Positions 53,897-61,500 of a DNA stretch of 64,000 nucleotides are shown in pieces (positions within the stretch are counted from its first letter, which is position 1; the number at the start of each line of letters is the position of its first letter). A program made the translations under genes and the position numbers. Below the pieces are notes generated by a model, which worked only from the letters and a program-made list of their open reading frames with translations, had not been told where the DNA came from and ran no database searches. The stretch is from positions 868,001 to 932,000 of the forward strand of contig NZ_OY759744.1 in assembly GCF_963662735.1 (NCBI RefSeq), in the 5' to 3' direction. The stretch comes from an uncultured Methanoregula sp. Lineage in GTDB: Archaea; Halobacteriota; Methanomicrobia; Methanomicrobiales; Methanospirillaceae.

Positions 53897-54491
53897 AGCC
53901 GCTCTTCATGAGTCCCAGAGCCGCAGCAATGCACCGGCTGCCGCCCTCATCGGTGGGTGCGCCATGCCCGGCATACAGTCCTTCCACGTCGAGCACCGAG
54001 AGCCGGTCAAGCGAGCGGGCAAGGTCGGTCCTGCTCCCGCCGGGGAAATCGTAGCGGCCAAAGTAACCGTCCGCAAACACGGTATCCCCGCTGATGAGCA
54101 CCCGGTCCTTCTCCGACCAAAGGCAGATGCTCCCCCGGGTATGGCCCGGCGTATGGATAACAACGAGGTCGCCGATGGTGTCGCCTTCCTTGAGCTTGAT
54201 GTCGGGAAGGATACCCGGCGATCGGGCGCCAAAGTTCATGGAGAGGCTTTTCATATCCTCGAGAAGCCCGAGAGTATCTTCCATGTGGATGGCGACCTTT
54301 GCCTTGCACATGTGCGCGATCTCCTTCACCCGGGCGATATGGTCGTAATGGCAATGCGTGAGGACAATGGTGTCGATCTCCTCCTTGTAGGACTGAACTG
54401 CCATGGGTGTGACCCCGGCATCCACCAGCACATTCCCGAAGACATACGCATTGGCATAGACCGATTCCCCGCGAATCCACCTGACCTGCAT
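53889..54491 (-). CDS. Metallo-beta-lactamase-fold hydrolase
   Basis: From the ATG at 54491 the 200-residue protein has L-T-H-C-H-Y-D-H near residue 50 (the H-x-H-x-D-H zinc site), I-H-T-P-G-H-T-R-G-S, S-G-D-T-V-F and G-H-G-A near the end, a full set of metal ligands. The fold is glyoxalase II-like; the substrate is unknown. The frame runs on to 54887 but only as a shadow of thiC, so it is rejected. It is divergent from thiC with only 25 bp between. Confidence 0.87.
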   Translation of the reverse strand: MQVRWIRGESVYANAYVFGNVLVDAGVTPMAVQSYKEEIDTIVLTHCHYDHIARVKEIAHMCKAKVAIHMEDTLGLLEDMKSLSMNFGARSPGILPDIKLKEGDTIGDLVVIHTPGHTRGSICLWSEKDRVLISGDTVFADGYFGRYDFPGGSRTDLARSLDRLSVLDVEGLYAGHGAPTDEGGSRCIAAALGLMKSGYG

Positions 54492-54516
54492 GCACAATAA
54501 TAAGGAGCCGTAACAG

Positions 54517-55806
54517 ATGTTTGTTATGGATTTGCTTATCCGCAGGTGCGGCCGCGGGACCCAGCCGGAACTCGAAGCGGTTGCACGGGCGGAACAGATG
54601 GAGCCGGAACGGCTTGCCCGGGAAATAGCCCGGGGAAGGATCGTTGTCCCCGCCAACCCGGCCCGGAAGCACCAGCTCTCTGCCATCGGGAGCGGGTGCA
54701 CGGTCAAGATCAACGTGAATGTCGGGACATCGGGCAGCAGGTGCGATCCCGCGCTTGAGGAAGAGAAGGCAAAGGCTGCGCTCGCAAACGGCGCCGACGC
54801 CCTCATGGATCTCTCCACGGGTGGCGACCTCGTTGCAATACGCAAAAAAATGCTTGCCCTCGATACAACCGTCGGGACGGTGCCCATCTACGAGGCGGTG
54901 CGCCGGGCGGGAAACGCCGCGGATGTCACCCCCGACCTGCTCTTCACGGTCATCCGGGAGCACTGCAAACAGGGCGTTGATTTTCTCACCCTTCACTGCG
55001 GGGTGAACATGCAGGCACTGTCTGCACTAAAGTCCGATCCCCGCCTGATGGGGGTCGTGAGCCGGGGCGGTTCGTTCCACTGCGCCATGATGATGCAGCG
55101 GAGGGAGGAGAACCCGCTCTATGCCGAGTACGATTACCTGCTCGAGATCCTCGCCGAGTACGATGTGACCATCAGCCTCGGGGACGGGATGCGCCCCGGA
55201 TGCCTGCAGGATGCCGAGAAGCTTGCCAAGACCGTGGAGTACATGAACCTCGGAATGCTTGCGAAGCGGGCGCATGCGGCAGGAGTCCAGCGGATGATCG
55301 AAGGGCCGGGCCATATGCCGCTTTCCCAGGTGGGCTACAATGTGCGGATGATCAAGGAGATCACTGACCATGCCCCGCTCTACCTGCTCGGCCCGCTCGT
55401 CACCGACATCGCGCCGGGCTACGACCACGTGGTGGCGGCCATCGGTGGGGCAACGGCTTGCCTGAACGGCGCTGATTTCCTCTGCATGGTCTCGCCAAGC
55501 GAGCATCTTGCCCTCCCGGATGTTGCCGATATCATCGAGGGAACGCGGGTAGCCAAGATCGCGGCCCATGTGGGGGATACTGTCCGGAAGCACGAGGGCT
55601 GGCGGATGGACCGCGAGGTGCAGATGGCCGAGGCCCGGCATGAACTTGACTGGGACGGGCAGTTCAAACTAGCGCTGTACGGGGATCATGCCAGGAAGAT
55701 CCATGAGCGGGATGGCGAGACCGACACCTGCTCGATGTGCGGGGATCTTTGTGCTGTGAAGATGGTCAATGAATTGTTCGGGACCGGGAAGAAGACCGGA
55801 AAGTAA
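54517..55806 (+). CDS. thiC: Phosphomethylpyrimidine synthase ThiC
   Basis: The 429-residue radical-SAM enzyme has N-V-G-T-S-G-S-R-C-D, D-L-S-T-G-G-D, S-R-G-G-S-F-H-C and a C-terminal cluster motif C-S-M-C-G-D-L-C-A-V (C-x2-C-x4-C). It converts aminoimidazole ribotide to the thiamine pyrimidine. AAGGAG ten bases before the ATG at 54517 supports this start. Only 25 bp precede it, so no TPP riboswitch can be present between it and the hydrolase gene. It is shorter than bacterial ThiC, as is normal in archaea. Confidence 0.96.
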   Translation: MFVMDLLIRRCGRGTQPELEAVARAEQMEPERLAREIARGRIVVPANPARKHQLSAIGSGCTVKINVNVGTSGSRCDPALEEEKAKAALANGADALMDLSTGGDLVAIRKKMLALDTTVGTVPIYEAVRRAGNAADVTPDLLFTVIREHCKQGVDFLTLHCGVNMQALSALKSDPRLMGVVSRGGSFHCAMMMQRREENPLYAEYDYLLEILAEYDVTISLGDGMRPGCLQDAEKLAKTVEYMNLGMLAKRAHAAGVQRMIEGPGHMPLSQVGYNVRMIKEITDHAPLYLLGPLVTDIAPGYDHVVAAIGGATACLNGADFLCMVSPSEHLALPDVADIIEGTRVAKIAAHVGDTVRKHEGWRMDREVQMAEARHELDWDGQFKLALYGDHARKIHERDGETDTCSMCGDLCAVKMVNELFGTGKKTGK

Positions 55807-55849
55807 ATTTCCGGCACCATTGCTTTTCTCCAAAATACCGATAAGCCGG

Positions 55850-55856
55850 TTTTTTT
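55850..55856 (+). terminator. T7 tract after thiC
   Basis: AAGCCGG followed by seven Ts lies about 45 bp after the thiC stop and before the accessory genes begin. Confidence 0.45.
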
Positions 55857-55915
55857 ATCCCCTCAAAAAATATAACATCGGATAATCCCATCATCTATAC
55901 TAAGAGGGATGTGCC

Positions 55916-56236
55916 GTGCCAAGGATCAGCCAGTCTCACAGAAAACGGTCGGCTGACGAGATCCGGCAGGATCTCCGGTCACACCTGCCGGAACTCCGGG
56001 AACGGTATGGTGTTACCTATCTCGGGATTTTCGGTTCCTATGTACGGGGCGAGCAGAAAACAAGAAGTGATGTAGACCTCCTTGTCGAGTTCGACCGCCC
56101 GGGAACCCTTCTTGATTTTATCCATCTCCAGAACGATCTTGTTGATCTTCTTGGTGTCCGGGTTGATCTTGTGGAGAAGAGCGGACTCAAACCCGCGATC
56201 AGGCCGTACGTGCTTGCGGAAGTTGTGCCGGTATGA
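55916..56236 (+). CDS. mntA: MntA-type nucleotidyltransferase antitoxin
   Basis: The 106-residue minimal nucleotidyltransferase has [11 protein letters not shown] followed by S-D-V-D-L-L-V-E-F, the G-S-x(n)-D-x-D active site. Family members AMPylate a tyrosine of HepT and thereby disarm it. The start is a GTG at 55916, and the stop overlaps the hepT start (ATGA), the normal order of this pair. A predicted N-terminal basic helix precedes the domain. Confidence 0.9.
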   Translation: MPRISQSHRKRSADEIRQDLRSHLPELRERYGVTYLGIFGSYVRGEQKTRSDVDLLVEFDRPGTLLDFIHLQNDLVDLLGVRVDLVEKSGLKPAIRPYVLAEVVPV

Positions 56237-56580
56237 CAAGCCCGAAAGAGAAACGGAGTGCGGAGGAGTACCTTTCCGATATGCGGGATGCGATCCTTGC
56301 AGCCCGCGAATTCTCACGGGGCGTGACGTTCGAGGATTTCCGGAACAACCGGGAGAAGCAGTTTGCCATTATTCATACTCTTGAGATTCTCGGGGAAGCG
56401 GCAAAGCAGGTACCGGCAGCTGTCAGGGAAGAGTACCCGGATGTACCGTGGCGTGATATCGCGGGAATGCGGGACCGGCTCATCCATGGTTATTTTTCCG
56501 TGAATCTTGAGCGGTTATGGAATACTGTCCAGCAGGATCTTCCTTATCTTGAGGAGAAGCTCAAAAAAGTCAGATCCTGA
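56233..56580 (+). CDS. hepT: HepT-type RNase toxin (DUF86)
   Basis: The 115-residue helical protein has [10 protein letters not shown], the R-x4-H-x-Y catalytic motif of HepT; the tyrosine is the one adenylylated by MntA. Upstream segments K-R-S-A-E-E-Y-L and G-E-A-A-K-Q-V-P are typical too. It is expected to cleave RNA when free. The arrangement indicates a functional type VII toxin-antitoxin module. It is the left boundary of an accessory-looking stretch. Confidence 0.9.
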   Translation: MTSPKEKRSAEEYLSDMRDAILAAREFSRGVTFEDFRNNREKQFAIIHTLEILGEAAKQVPAAVREEYPDVPWRDIAGMRDRLIHGYFSVNLERLWNTVQQDLPYLEEKLKKVRS

Positions 56581-56643
56581 TTCTTTTGGTCAAGGCCCTG
56601 ACAATGAAAATTTTTTCATCTCATAGGATTATTTCACAATATT

Positions 56644-57183
56644 ATGAAATTTACAGAAATTACCAAACGCATTACAGGGATTAGCACCCCAGTTTTCGGA
56701 ATTTCGTGGAATCCTGATAATACCGAAAGGGATCATGCTAAAGAAGTAATTGCGTATTTAGAAGATCGACGTGTATTATACGTTCCATCCGAGGTTGAAA
56801 TTCCGATACATTGTGTTGAGTCTATATTGGAAATTAGAAGATTTCTCACTCAAAAAATAGGTAAGCTGGATCAAGTAAGTGAGCTTTCAAAATCCTTAAG
56901 GGCAATGAGGGCTGCCTGTCGCAAATTTCTCGATAAGACAGGAGCAAATGATAATCTGATTTTATTTGGTGGTCACAGGGGCCACTATAATAGTTGGGAA
57001 TTTATCAGTGCTGTCGGAGAGTTGAGAGGGGTTTTCGGAAATCAAATAGCCAGAATCGCAGTCGCATATGGGATTGATGTCGAAGAGGATCTTGCTTCTA
57101 TCATTCCAGGACTTGATTTAGATGACGATTCCCTCCAACATGCTGATATTAAGATGATCAAATCGCCTAGAAAAAAGAAATAA
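56644..57183 (+). CDS. DUF6650-like hypothetical protein
   Basis: The 179-residue product has I-T-G-I-S-T-P-V-F-G-I-S-W-N-P, then E-D-R-R-V-L-Y-V-P and a long R-F-L-T-Q-K-I-G.. S-L-R-A-M-R-A-A-C-R-K-F-L-D segment; I recall this pattern as a small widely scattered family (DUF6650) of unknown role. The gene is AT-richer than its neighbours, so it may be newly acquired. It follows the MntA-HepT pair and converges with the next gene. The first codons are immediately preceded by AATATT, with no ribosome site. Confidence 0.6.
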   Translation: MKFTEITKRITGISTPVFGISWNPDNTERDHAKEVIAYLEDRRVLYVPSEVEIPIHCVESILEIRRFLTQKIGKLDQVSELSKSLRAMRAACRKFLDKTGANDNLILFGGHRGHYNSWEFISAVGELRGVFGNQIARIAVAYGIDVEEDLASIIPGLDLDDDSLQHADIKMIKSPRKKK

Positions 57184-57203
57184 TACAATGGGTTTCAATT
57201 CTT

Positions 57204-57704
57204 TCAACGTTTGAGTATTATCTCAATTTTTTCATTCATTATTTTAACCGCTTCATCTGAAAGAGGTAGTTCAATCTCCAATAATTCTTCAGTTTCGACC
57301 TGCCCCTTGATCAAGCGACGTTTAGTAATTTTTATTCTTCCGGAAGATTTCTTTGGCTCCGTTTTTAAAGTCTTTAACATCGTTGCGATTAGATCAACAA
57401 TAGATTTTACAAGAGTTAGTGAGGCTACCCCAACTCCAAGGTAGACAATAATTTCGGGACCACTTTCGTGACACTCTAAAACGAATTTTTCGTTATTTTT
57501 TTCTATTAAAACATCCCCCTCATCTCGTAGAGGTCCACAAGGAGTAATATACTTATTAATTCTTGACCATGTTTCCGGCCAGCAATGGAAACAACAACAT
57601 CCTCTTTGAACCGGTTTGATCTTAATGGAAACGTAATCCTCGTGATTAGCCGGTGTTTTCAGTAAATGGATTGCTCTGTCCAGGCTACTTTCCAGAATGT
57701 CCAT
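57204..57704 (-). CDS. AT-rich hypothetical protein with one membrane-like helix
   Basis: The 166-residue protein begins with a possible helix, has a cysteine-rich C-C-C-F-H-C-W near 35, a hydrophobic helix (about 90-115: V-Y-L-G-V-G-V-A-S-L-T-L-V-K and on), then a basic stretch with K-R-R-L-I-K-G. I do not recognise a family. Like the preceding gene it is AT-rich and on the other strand, with ends 20 bp apart. A membrane-associated effector is one possibility, but nothing proves that. Confidence 0.55.
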   Translation of the reverse strand: MDILESSLDRAIHLLKTPANHEDYVSIKIKPVQRGCCCFHCWPETWSRINKYITPCGPLRDEGDVLIEKNNEKFVLECHESGPEIIVYLGVGVASLTLVKSIVDLIATMLKTLKTEPKKSSGRIKITKRRLIKGQVETEELLEIELPLSDEAVKIMNEKIEIILKR

Positions 57705-58020
57705 CCTATTTCCCCATTCGCTATTTCAGTGTTTGATATTTTATTCGTATCCCCTTGCAAGAACCTCATGAGGCTCTTGAGGGTTTCACCCCCCCACTGT
57801 TGTAATCCCCCGATTGCAAAAACTTCCGACTCGGTAATTCCCGCAGCATCGCAATGCGCAGGGGCGGTTCGGGGGAACAGGTACTGTCCCCTCCGTTCGC
57901 CAGCAGAAGGAGCGTGACCCCCTCTCTCCCCCAGAGGGGGAGGCAACCCAAGGGGAGCATCCCCTTGACCCTCCAAGAGCGAATGTTTGTCTCTTTTTAG
58001 AGTCTTAACAGAGCCTCCAT
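57705..58020. other. Non-coding GC-rich hairpin region
   Basis: The first 290 bp after the AT-rich gene carry several strong inverted repeats: C-A-A-G-G-G-G at 57949-57955 with C-C-C-C-T-T-G at 57961-57967, CCCCTCT with AGAGGGG around 57920-57938, and AACCTCATGAG with CTCTTGAGGGTT around 57760-57785. A frame is open on the minus strand to 57976 but it looks like translated repeat. The material may be a relic of a mobile element; I cannot name it. Confidence 0.4.
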
Positions 58021-58381
58021 TTTCAAATCAAACCCTGCCTTCAAAATTTCAATCGCGATCACGATCGCGTTTGAAAAATCGATCCGGATCAATCAAACCT
58101 TGATTTTCATTTTTCAATCGTACTTTGATTTTTATTTTTTAATCAAACCCTGATTGAAAATTTTCAGGCACACCTTGATTGAAAATCGGGCTTTTGGATC
58201 ATGCTTCCGTCGTGAATGACTTGTGCAAACCTGGTTAACTTTTTGCAATCAAACCTTGATTAAAAAATTTTAAGCAGACTTTGATTTTTTATTTTCAATC
58301 AAGCTTTGATTTGAAAATTTTCATCGCGATCATGATCGCGATTGAAAACGCTCAGCAGATCAATCAAACCTTGATTGAAAA
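58021..58381. repeat. Array of near-palindromic units with a 25-bp period
   Basis: Units with a 15-bp core AATCAA-N3-TTGATT start at 58026, 58051, 58091, 58116, 58141, 58166, 58247, 58272, 58297, 58322 and 58362. Steps are exactly 25 bp except two of 40 bp and one of 81 bp. With TTTTC before and GAAAA after the core, one unit is a 25-bp palindrome, and units abut. Units at 58051 and 58322 have C-G-C-G-A-T-C arms instead. The segment from 58026 matches that from 58297 at a 271-bp offset. It is not CRISPR (no spacers) and not coding. Confidence 0.85.
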
Positions 58382-58516
58382 AGGCTGACCGGACGGAACC
58401 GGAAACCAGGGATCATGCATCCGGACCCATGAAAAAGAGATGGCAACCTGTCCCGCTACTTCTTCCGGGCCCCCCTCCCTCCGGTAGCCGCTATCCTTAC
58501 ACCTGAAGGATTTTGG

Positions 58517-59242
58517 TTATGGCGTTGCTCCGGAAGCTGGAGGAGGCGCCGGGTCTGTCCCCCGGGCAGCATGCCAGAAGAGCGCTGCAAGCGCAAGGAA
58601 GCAGATACCGAGGAGAGGCAGCCCGATCATGTAGTGCAGGAACAGAAACAGGATCCCTTCCCCGTCGGCCATTTTCACCAGATGGCCATCGATGTACTGG
58701 GGCTCTGCCGGGGGAAGGAATCCCGCTGCTACCAGGTATGGGGAAAACAGGTAGAATGCAAATATCAGCGCATTCAGCGTGATGACAAGGGCGATACCGG
58801 TCATCACCGGCACCCATCTCCCCAGCCGTCTCTGTGACCAGAAGAAGAGTGCGGCGCAGGGTGGAAGGAGGAAGAGCCCGTACCCGGCCAGGAGCGACAG
58901 CATGACCCCCGGGTGATAGAGCGGGGGGCTCGGATCATGGATGACGAAGAGTGCCCCGGCAAACGGCGCTACTACAATAACGGCGAACGCAAGAACGAGG
59001 GGGATTCCCAGGTACCAGGTGGGGTTCCCCTTTCGCGTGACTGCGAGAAATGCGATTCCGCCACACAACGAAATGAGACCAAGAAGATAGTGGTTCCAGA
59101 TTGCGGACGAGACCGGGATGTTCATGGCGGAAGGAACCCCGAGGTCGCGCAACACGCTGTCAGTAAGGGGAGCGATGGTGGGAAAGAAGAACAAAAGTGA
59201 CATCAGCACAAGGGCAAGGGGGATTTTCCCGGGGAGGTTCAT
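58517..59242 (-). CDS. Polytopic membrane protein of unknown function
   Basis: The 241-residue protein has about six transmembrane helices, an early extracytoplasmic loop and a proline-rich tail ending P-A-P-P-P-A-S-G-A. A loop around 115 has H-D-P-S-P-P-L-Y-H-P-G. I recognise no family. It lies between the palindrome array and the CMD/mmp genes on the minus strand; the 216-bp gap behind it has no gene. Composition is normal, so it may mark the right border of the accessory stretch. Confidence 0.6.
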   Translation of the reverse strand: MNLPGKIPLALVLMSLLFFFPTIAPLTDSVLRDLGVPSAMNIPVSSAIWNHYLLGLISLCGGIAFLAVTRKGNPTWYLGIPLVLAFAVIVVAPFAGALFVIHDPSPPLYHPGVMLSLLAGYGLFLLPPCAALFFWSQRRLGRWVPVMTGIALVITLNALIFAFYLFSPYLVAAGFLPPAEPQYIDGHLVKMADGEGILFLFLHYMIGLPLLGICFLALAALFWHAARGTDPAPPPASGATP

Positions 59243-59458
59243 TATATCAACAGAATATTTTGTTTCACAGTTATATAATCCGATATGAATTCAGGCCTGT
59301 GCGACCGTGAAAAATCCTGCGGAATTTCCATTATGGATAACTCCGGAGCAAAGTTGTTCCCAAGGATGCAAACCCCACCCCTCCGACAATATGCGCAGGC
59401 AATACCATAAAGTGGAATTAAAATTCGTCGGGTATAGAAAAACAGGGGATTGATCGGA

Positions 59459-59983
59459 TTATCTCTTCGTTCCGGCCGCCCGTTTCACCGGCTTCTTCTT
59501 TGCACCGGCCCGGGCCGGTGCCTTCTTCTTTGTGGTCCCCTGCCCCACACCCTTCACTTCGCAGGGCATACACCGCTCCATCTTCTCGTCCACGATACGG
59601 TAAGCATTGGCAAGAACGGATGAATTGGAGATCATGCCGGACAGCAGGATGACTTCGAGAACCTCTTCCCGGGTAGCACCCATCTTGAGGGCTGCCTGCA
59701 TGTGGTAGCCGGTACAGTGCGGGCACTTGAGGGCCGCTCCCACCGCCATGCTGATCAGCTCCACGTACTTCGGGTCGAGCGGGCTTGTCTGGGCCACCGT
59801 GCCCTTGTAGAGCAGGTGGGAGATGAGCACCTCGGGCCGCTCGCCCATCCTTTTGAAGATGAGCGGCACCTTCCCGTATTCAGTCTCGATATTTTTCAGC
59901 CATTCTTCTGCCGTTACATCAGCGCCCTGCGCCACGATCTGCGCGAGCCGCTTCTCGAACTGGTCTTTTGCCGGTTTTCCCAT
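59459..59983 (-). CDS. AhpD-like carboxymuconolactone decarboxylase family protein
   Basis: The 174-residue protein has the AhpD-type motif K-C-P-H-C-T-G-Y-H near residue 85, with the C-x-x-C-x3-H expected for a thiol peroxidase partner. The last 35 residues are lysine- and alanine-rich, an unusual basic tail. It begins one base after the mmp7 stop and so probably is co-transcribed with the mmp genes. A role in protecting methyl-CoM reductase thiols is conceivable but not shown. Confidence 0.85.
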   Translation of the reverse strand: MGKPAKDQFEKRLAQIVAQGADVTAEEWLKNIETEYGKVPLIFKRMGERPEVLISHLLYKGTVAQTSPLDPKYVELISMAVGAALKCPHCTGYHMQAALKMGATREEVLEVILLSGMISNSSVLANAYRIVDEKMERCMPCEVKGVGQGTTKKKAPARAGAKKKPVKRAAGTKR

Positions 59984-60922
59984 TTACACCACCACATTGG
60001 TTTCGGAGAACGGGAGAACCTTCACAATGATGTAGTCCCGCATCCTTGACGGCAGGATCTCGGCCACATCGCCAAGAAGGATGCCGTCCTCGATCTCTAC
60101 CTTCCGCAGCTCTGCTGCATACGTGTCGTAGGGCAGTTTCACCCGGAGCCCCGCCATCTGCACGGTCAGGGGCGTAGGCGAAGTCACGTCCAGAATCGCG
60201 GGGATCTTCTCCCGTATAATGCCCATGAGCCGGGCCGGGGAGACCGAGAGCGGGTCTTTTGCGATCTCCTCGCGTTTCTTTTCAAGCACTCTCGTGATCT
60301 CGGCCACGACCTCGTCCAGCTTGTCGAGCTGGTCGGCCTCCTTTGTCCTGCGCATGAACCGGCCGACATTCCCCACGTACCCGTCCACCGGCGGGTCGAT
60401 GATCTTTTTGAGGGTCTCTGTATCCGGGCCCCCGCAGAGCACGATCGGCACTTCGATTCCCCGCCGGAGCGTGGGCATCTTGTACTCGATGCAGGTCTCG
60501 AAGTTGCCCAGCAGGTAGACCGCGATGTCGTGCTCGTTGATCACGTCCCGCTCCTCGTCGTTGAGGCCAGCGATCCGCTTCCCGGGGCCTCTCGCGAGGC
60601 TCACCATGTTGCTCTTTGCCCCGAGGCGCCGCACGTACTCCGCGATATCGCACGAGGGATGGGGGAGGTGGTGGATCTCAAGGCTCATGCTGACGACTGC
60701 GATCTCGGTTCCCACGAGCGGGGAATCGGTCACTTCCCCAAAGAGCGGCCGCGAGATCTCGCGGATCAGCTCGATGTCGTCCTTCGGGACAAAGCACTGG
60801 AGCACCACTTCCTGGGCGATCATGTGCTTCTGGACGATGTAGCCCCCCAGGTCCTCGATCAGGTCCACAATCACGTCGTGCTGGTAGATGCCTCCCTTGT
60901 AAGTAACCGGCACGAGGGTCAT
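59984..60922 (-). CDS. mmp7: Methanogenesis marker protein 7
   Basis: The 312-residue protein has the family pattern: V-T-Y-K-G-G-I-Y-Q-H-D near the start, I-H-H-L-P-H-P-S-C-D-I-A-E-Y near 85, and D-Y-I-I-V-K-V-L-P-F at the end. Mmp7 occurs only in methanogens and relatives and was found with Mmp3, Mmp17 and McrC in the ATP-driven complex that activates methyl-CoM reductase. Its start overlaps the mmp17 stop by 4 bp, and it has the standard neighbours. Confidence 0.88.
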   Translation of the reverse strand: MTLVPVTYKGGIYQHDVIVDLIEDLGGYIVQKHMIAQEVVLQCFVPKDDIELIREISRPLFGEVTDSPLVGTEIAVVSMSLEIHHLPHPSCDIAEYVRRLGAKSNMVSLARGPGKRIAGLNDEERDVINEHDIAVYLLGNFETCIEYKMPTLRRGIEVPIVLCGGPDTETLKKIIDPPVDGYVGNVGRFMRRTKEADQLDKLDEVVAEITRVLEKKREEIAKDPLSVSPARLMGIIREKIPAILDVTSPTPLTVQMAGLRVKLPYDTYAAELRKVEIEDGILLGDVAEILPSRMRDYIIVKVLPFSETNVVV

Positions 60923-61500
60923 GGCGTCTCCCCCATCAGTGCGAATTTCTCCCGGACAAGGGCATCGATGTCTTCGGCAAGCGTGTTCTCGCTTGCAACA
61001 AACGAGAACTTCTCCGTGCTGAAGCGCTCGCTCTTGAGCCGGAACCCTTCGGGTGCAATGCAGCGGAAGGCATAGATCAGGTCCTTGAAGAGGGACTCGC
61101 TCGGGTCGGCGACCACGATCTCCTCGATCTCCTGCGAGCTCAGGGGGACGTTGTAGAGGATCACCGTGAACCGGTCCGGCTGCTCCACTTTCTCCTTCCC
61201 GAATCGCTCCCAGAAGATCTTCAGCATCGGGGCAAGGAACGTCTCATCGGAGACAACGAGCGTCATCTTGCCTTCCTGCGGGTTCACGTTTGCGAGATCC
61301 CGGACCCGGACACTGGTCGTGATCTTCTTGAGGGTGCCTACCGCAACAAAGACCGGCACTTTGGGATCAATGAAGATGTGCAGCTTGTTGATGACCCTGA
61401 GGAGGTTGTGGTCGAGCAGGACGTCGTTGGTGATCTGCTTGTAGTACTCGGCACCCAGCGGCTCGGGACATTCCACCTCAAAGTACTCGATGGCGTTCAT
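60919..61500 (-). CDS. mmp17: Methanogenesis marker protein 17
   Basis: The 193-residue protein has D-P-K-V-P-V-F-V-A-V-G and G-K-M-T-L-V-V-S-D-E-T-F-L-A-P-M-L in the middle and an F-R-C-I-A-P-E-G-F-R-L-K near the end. I place it as Mmp17 by order: it sits between mmp15 and mmp7. Mmp17 is part of the reported methyl-CoM reductase activation complex. It starts right after the mmp15 stop and overlaps mmp7 by 4 bp. Confidence 0.82.
   Translation of the reverse strand: MNAIEYFEVECPEPLGAEYYKQITNDVLLDHNLLRVINKLHIFIDPKVPVFVAVGTLKKITTSVRVRDLANVNPQEGKMTLVVSDETFLAPMLKIFWERFGKEKVEQPDRFTVILYNVPLSSQEIEEIVVADPSESLFKDLIYAFRCIAPEGFRLKSERFSTEKFSFVASENTLAEDIDALVREKFALMGETP

Noticed and set aside
54492..54516. 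TPP riboswitch before thiC
   Set aside because: Only 25 bp separate thiC from the divergent gene, too short for the aptamer.
57659..57976. 105-residue minus-strand ORF
   Set aside because: It translates GC-rich inverted repeats and overlaps the start of the AT-rich gene; no recognisable domain.
58112..58130. Target-site relics of IS200/IS605 insertion (TTGAT words in the array)
   Set aside because: TTGAT is only part of the 25-bp palindrome; no transposase, TnpB or matching ends are present.
58021..58381. CRISPR array
   Set aside because: Units abut with a 25-bp period and have no unique spacers; no cas gene is near.
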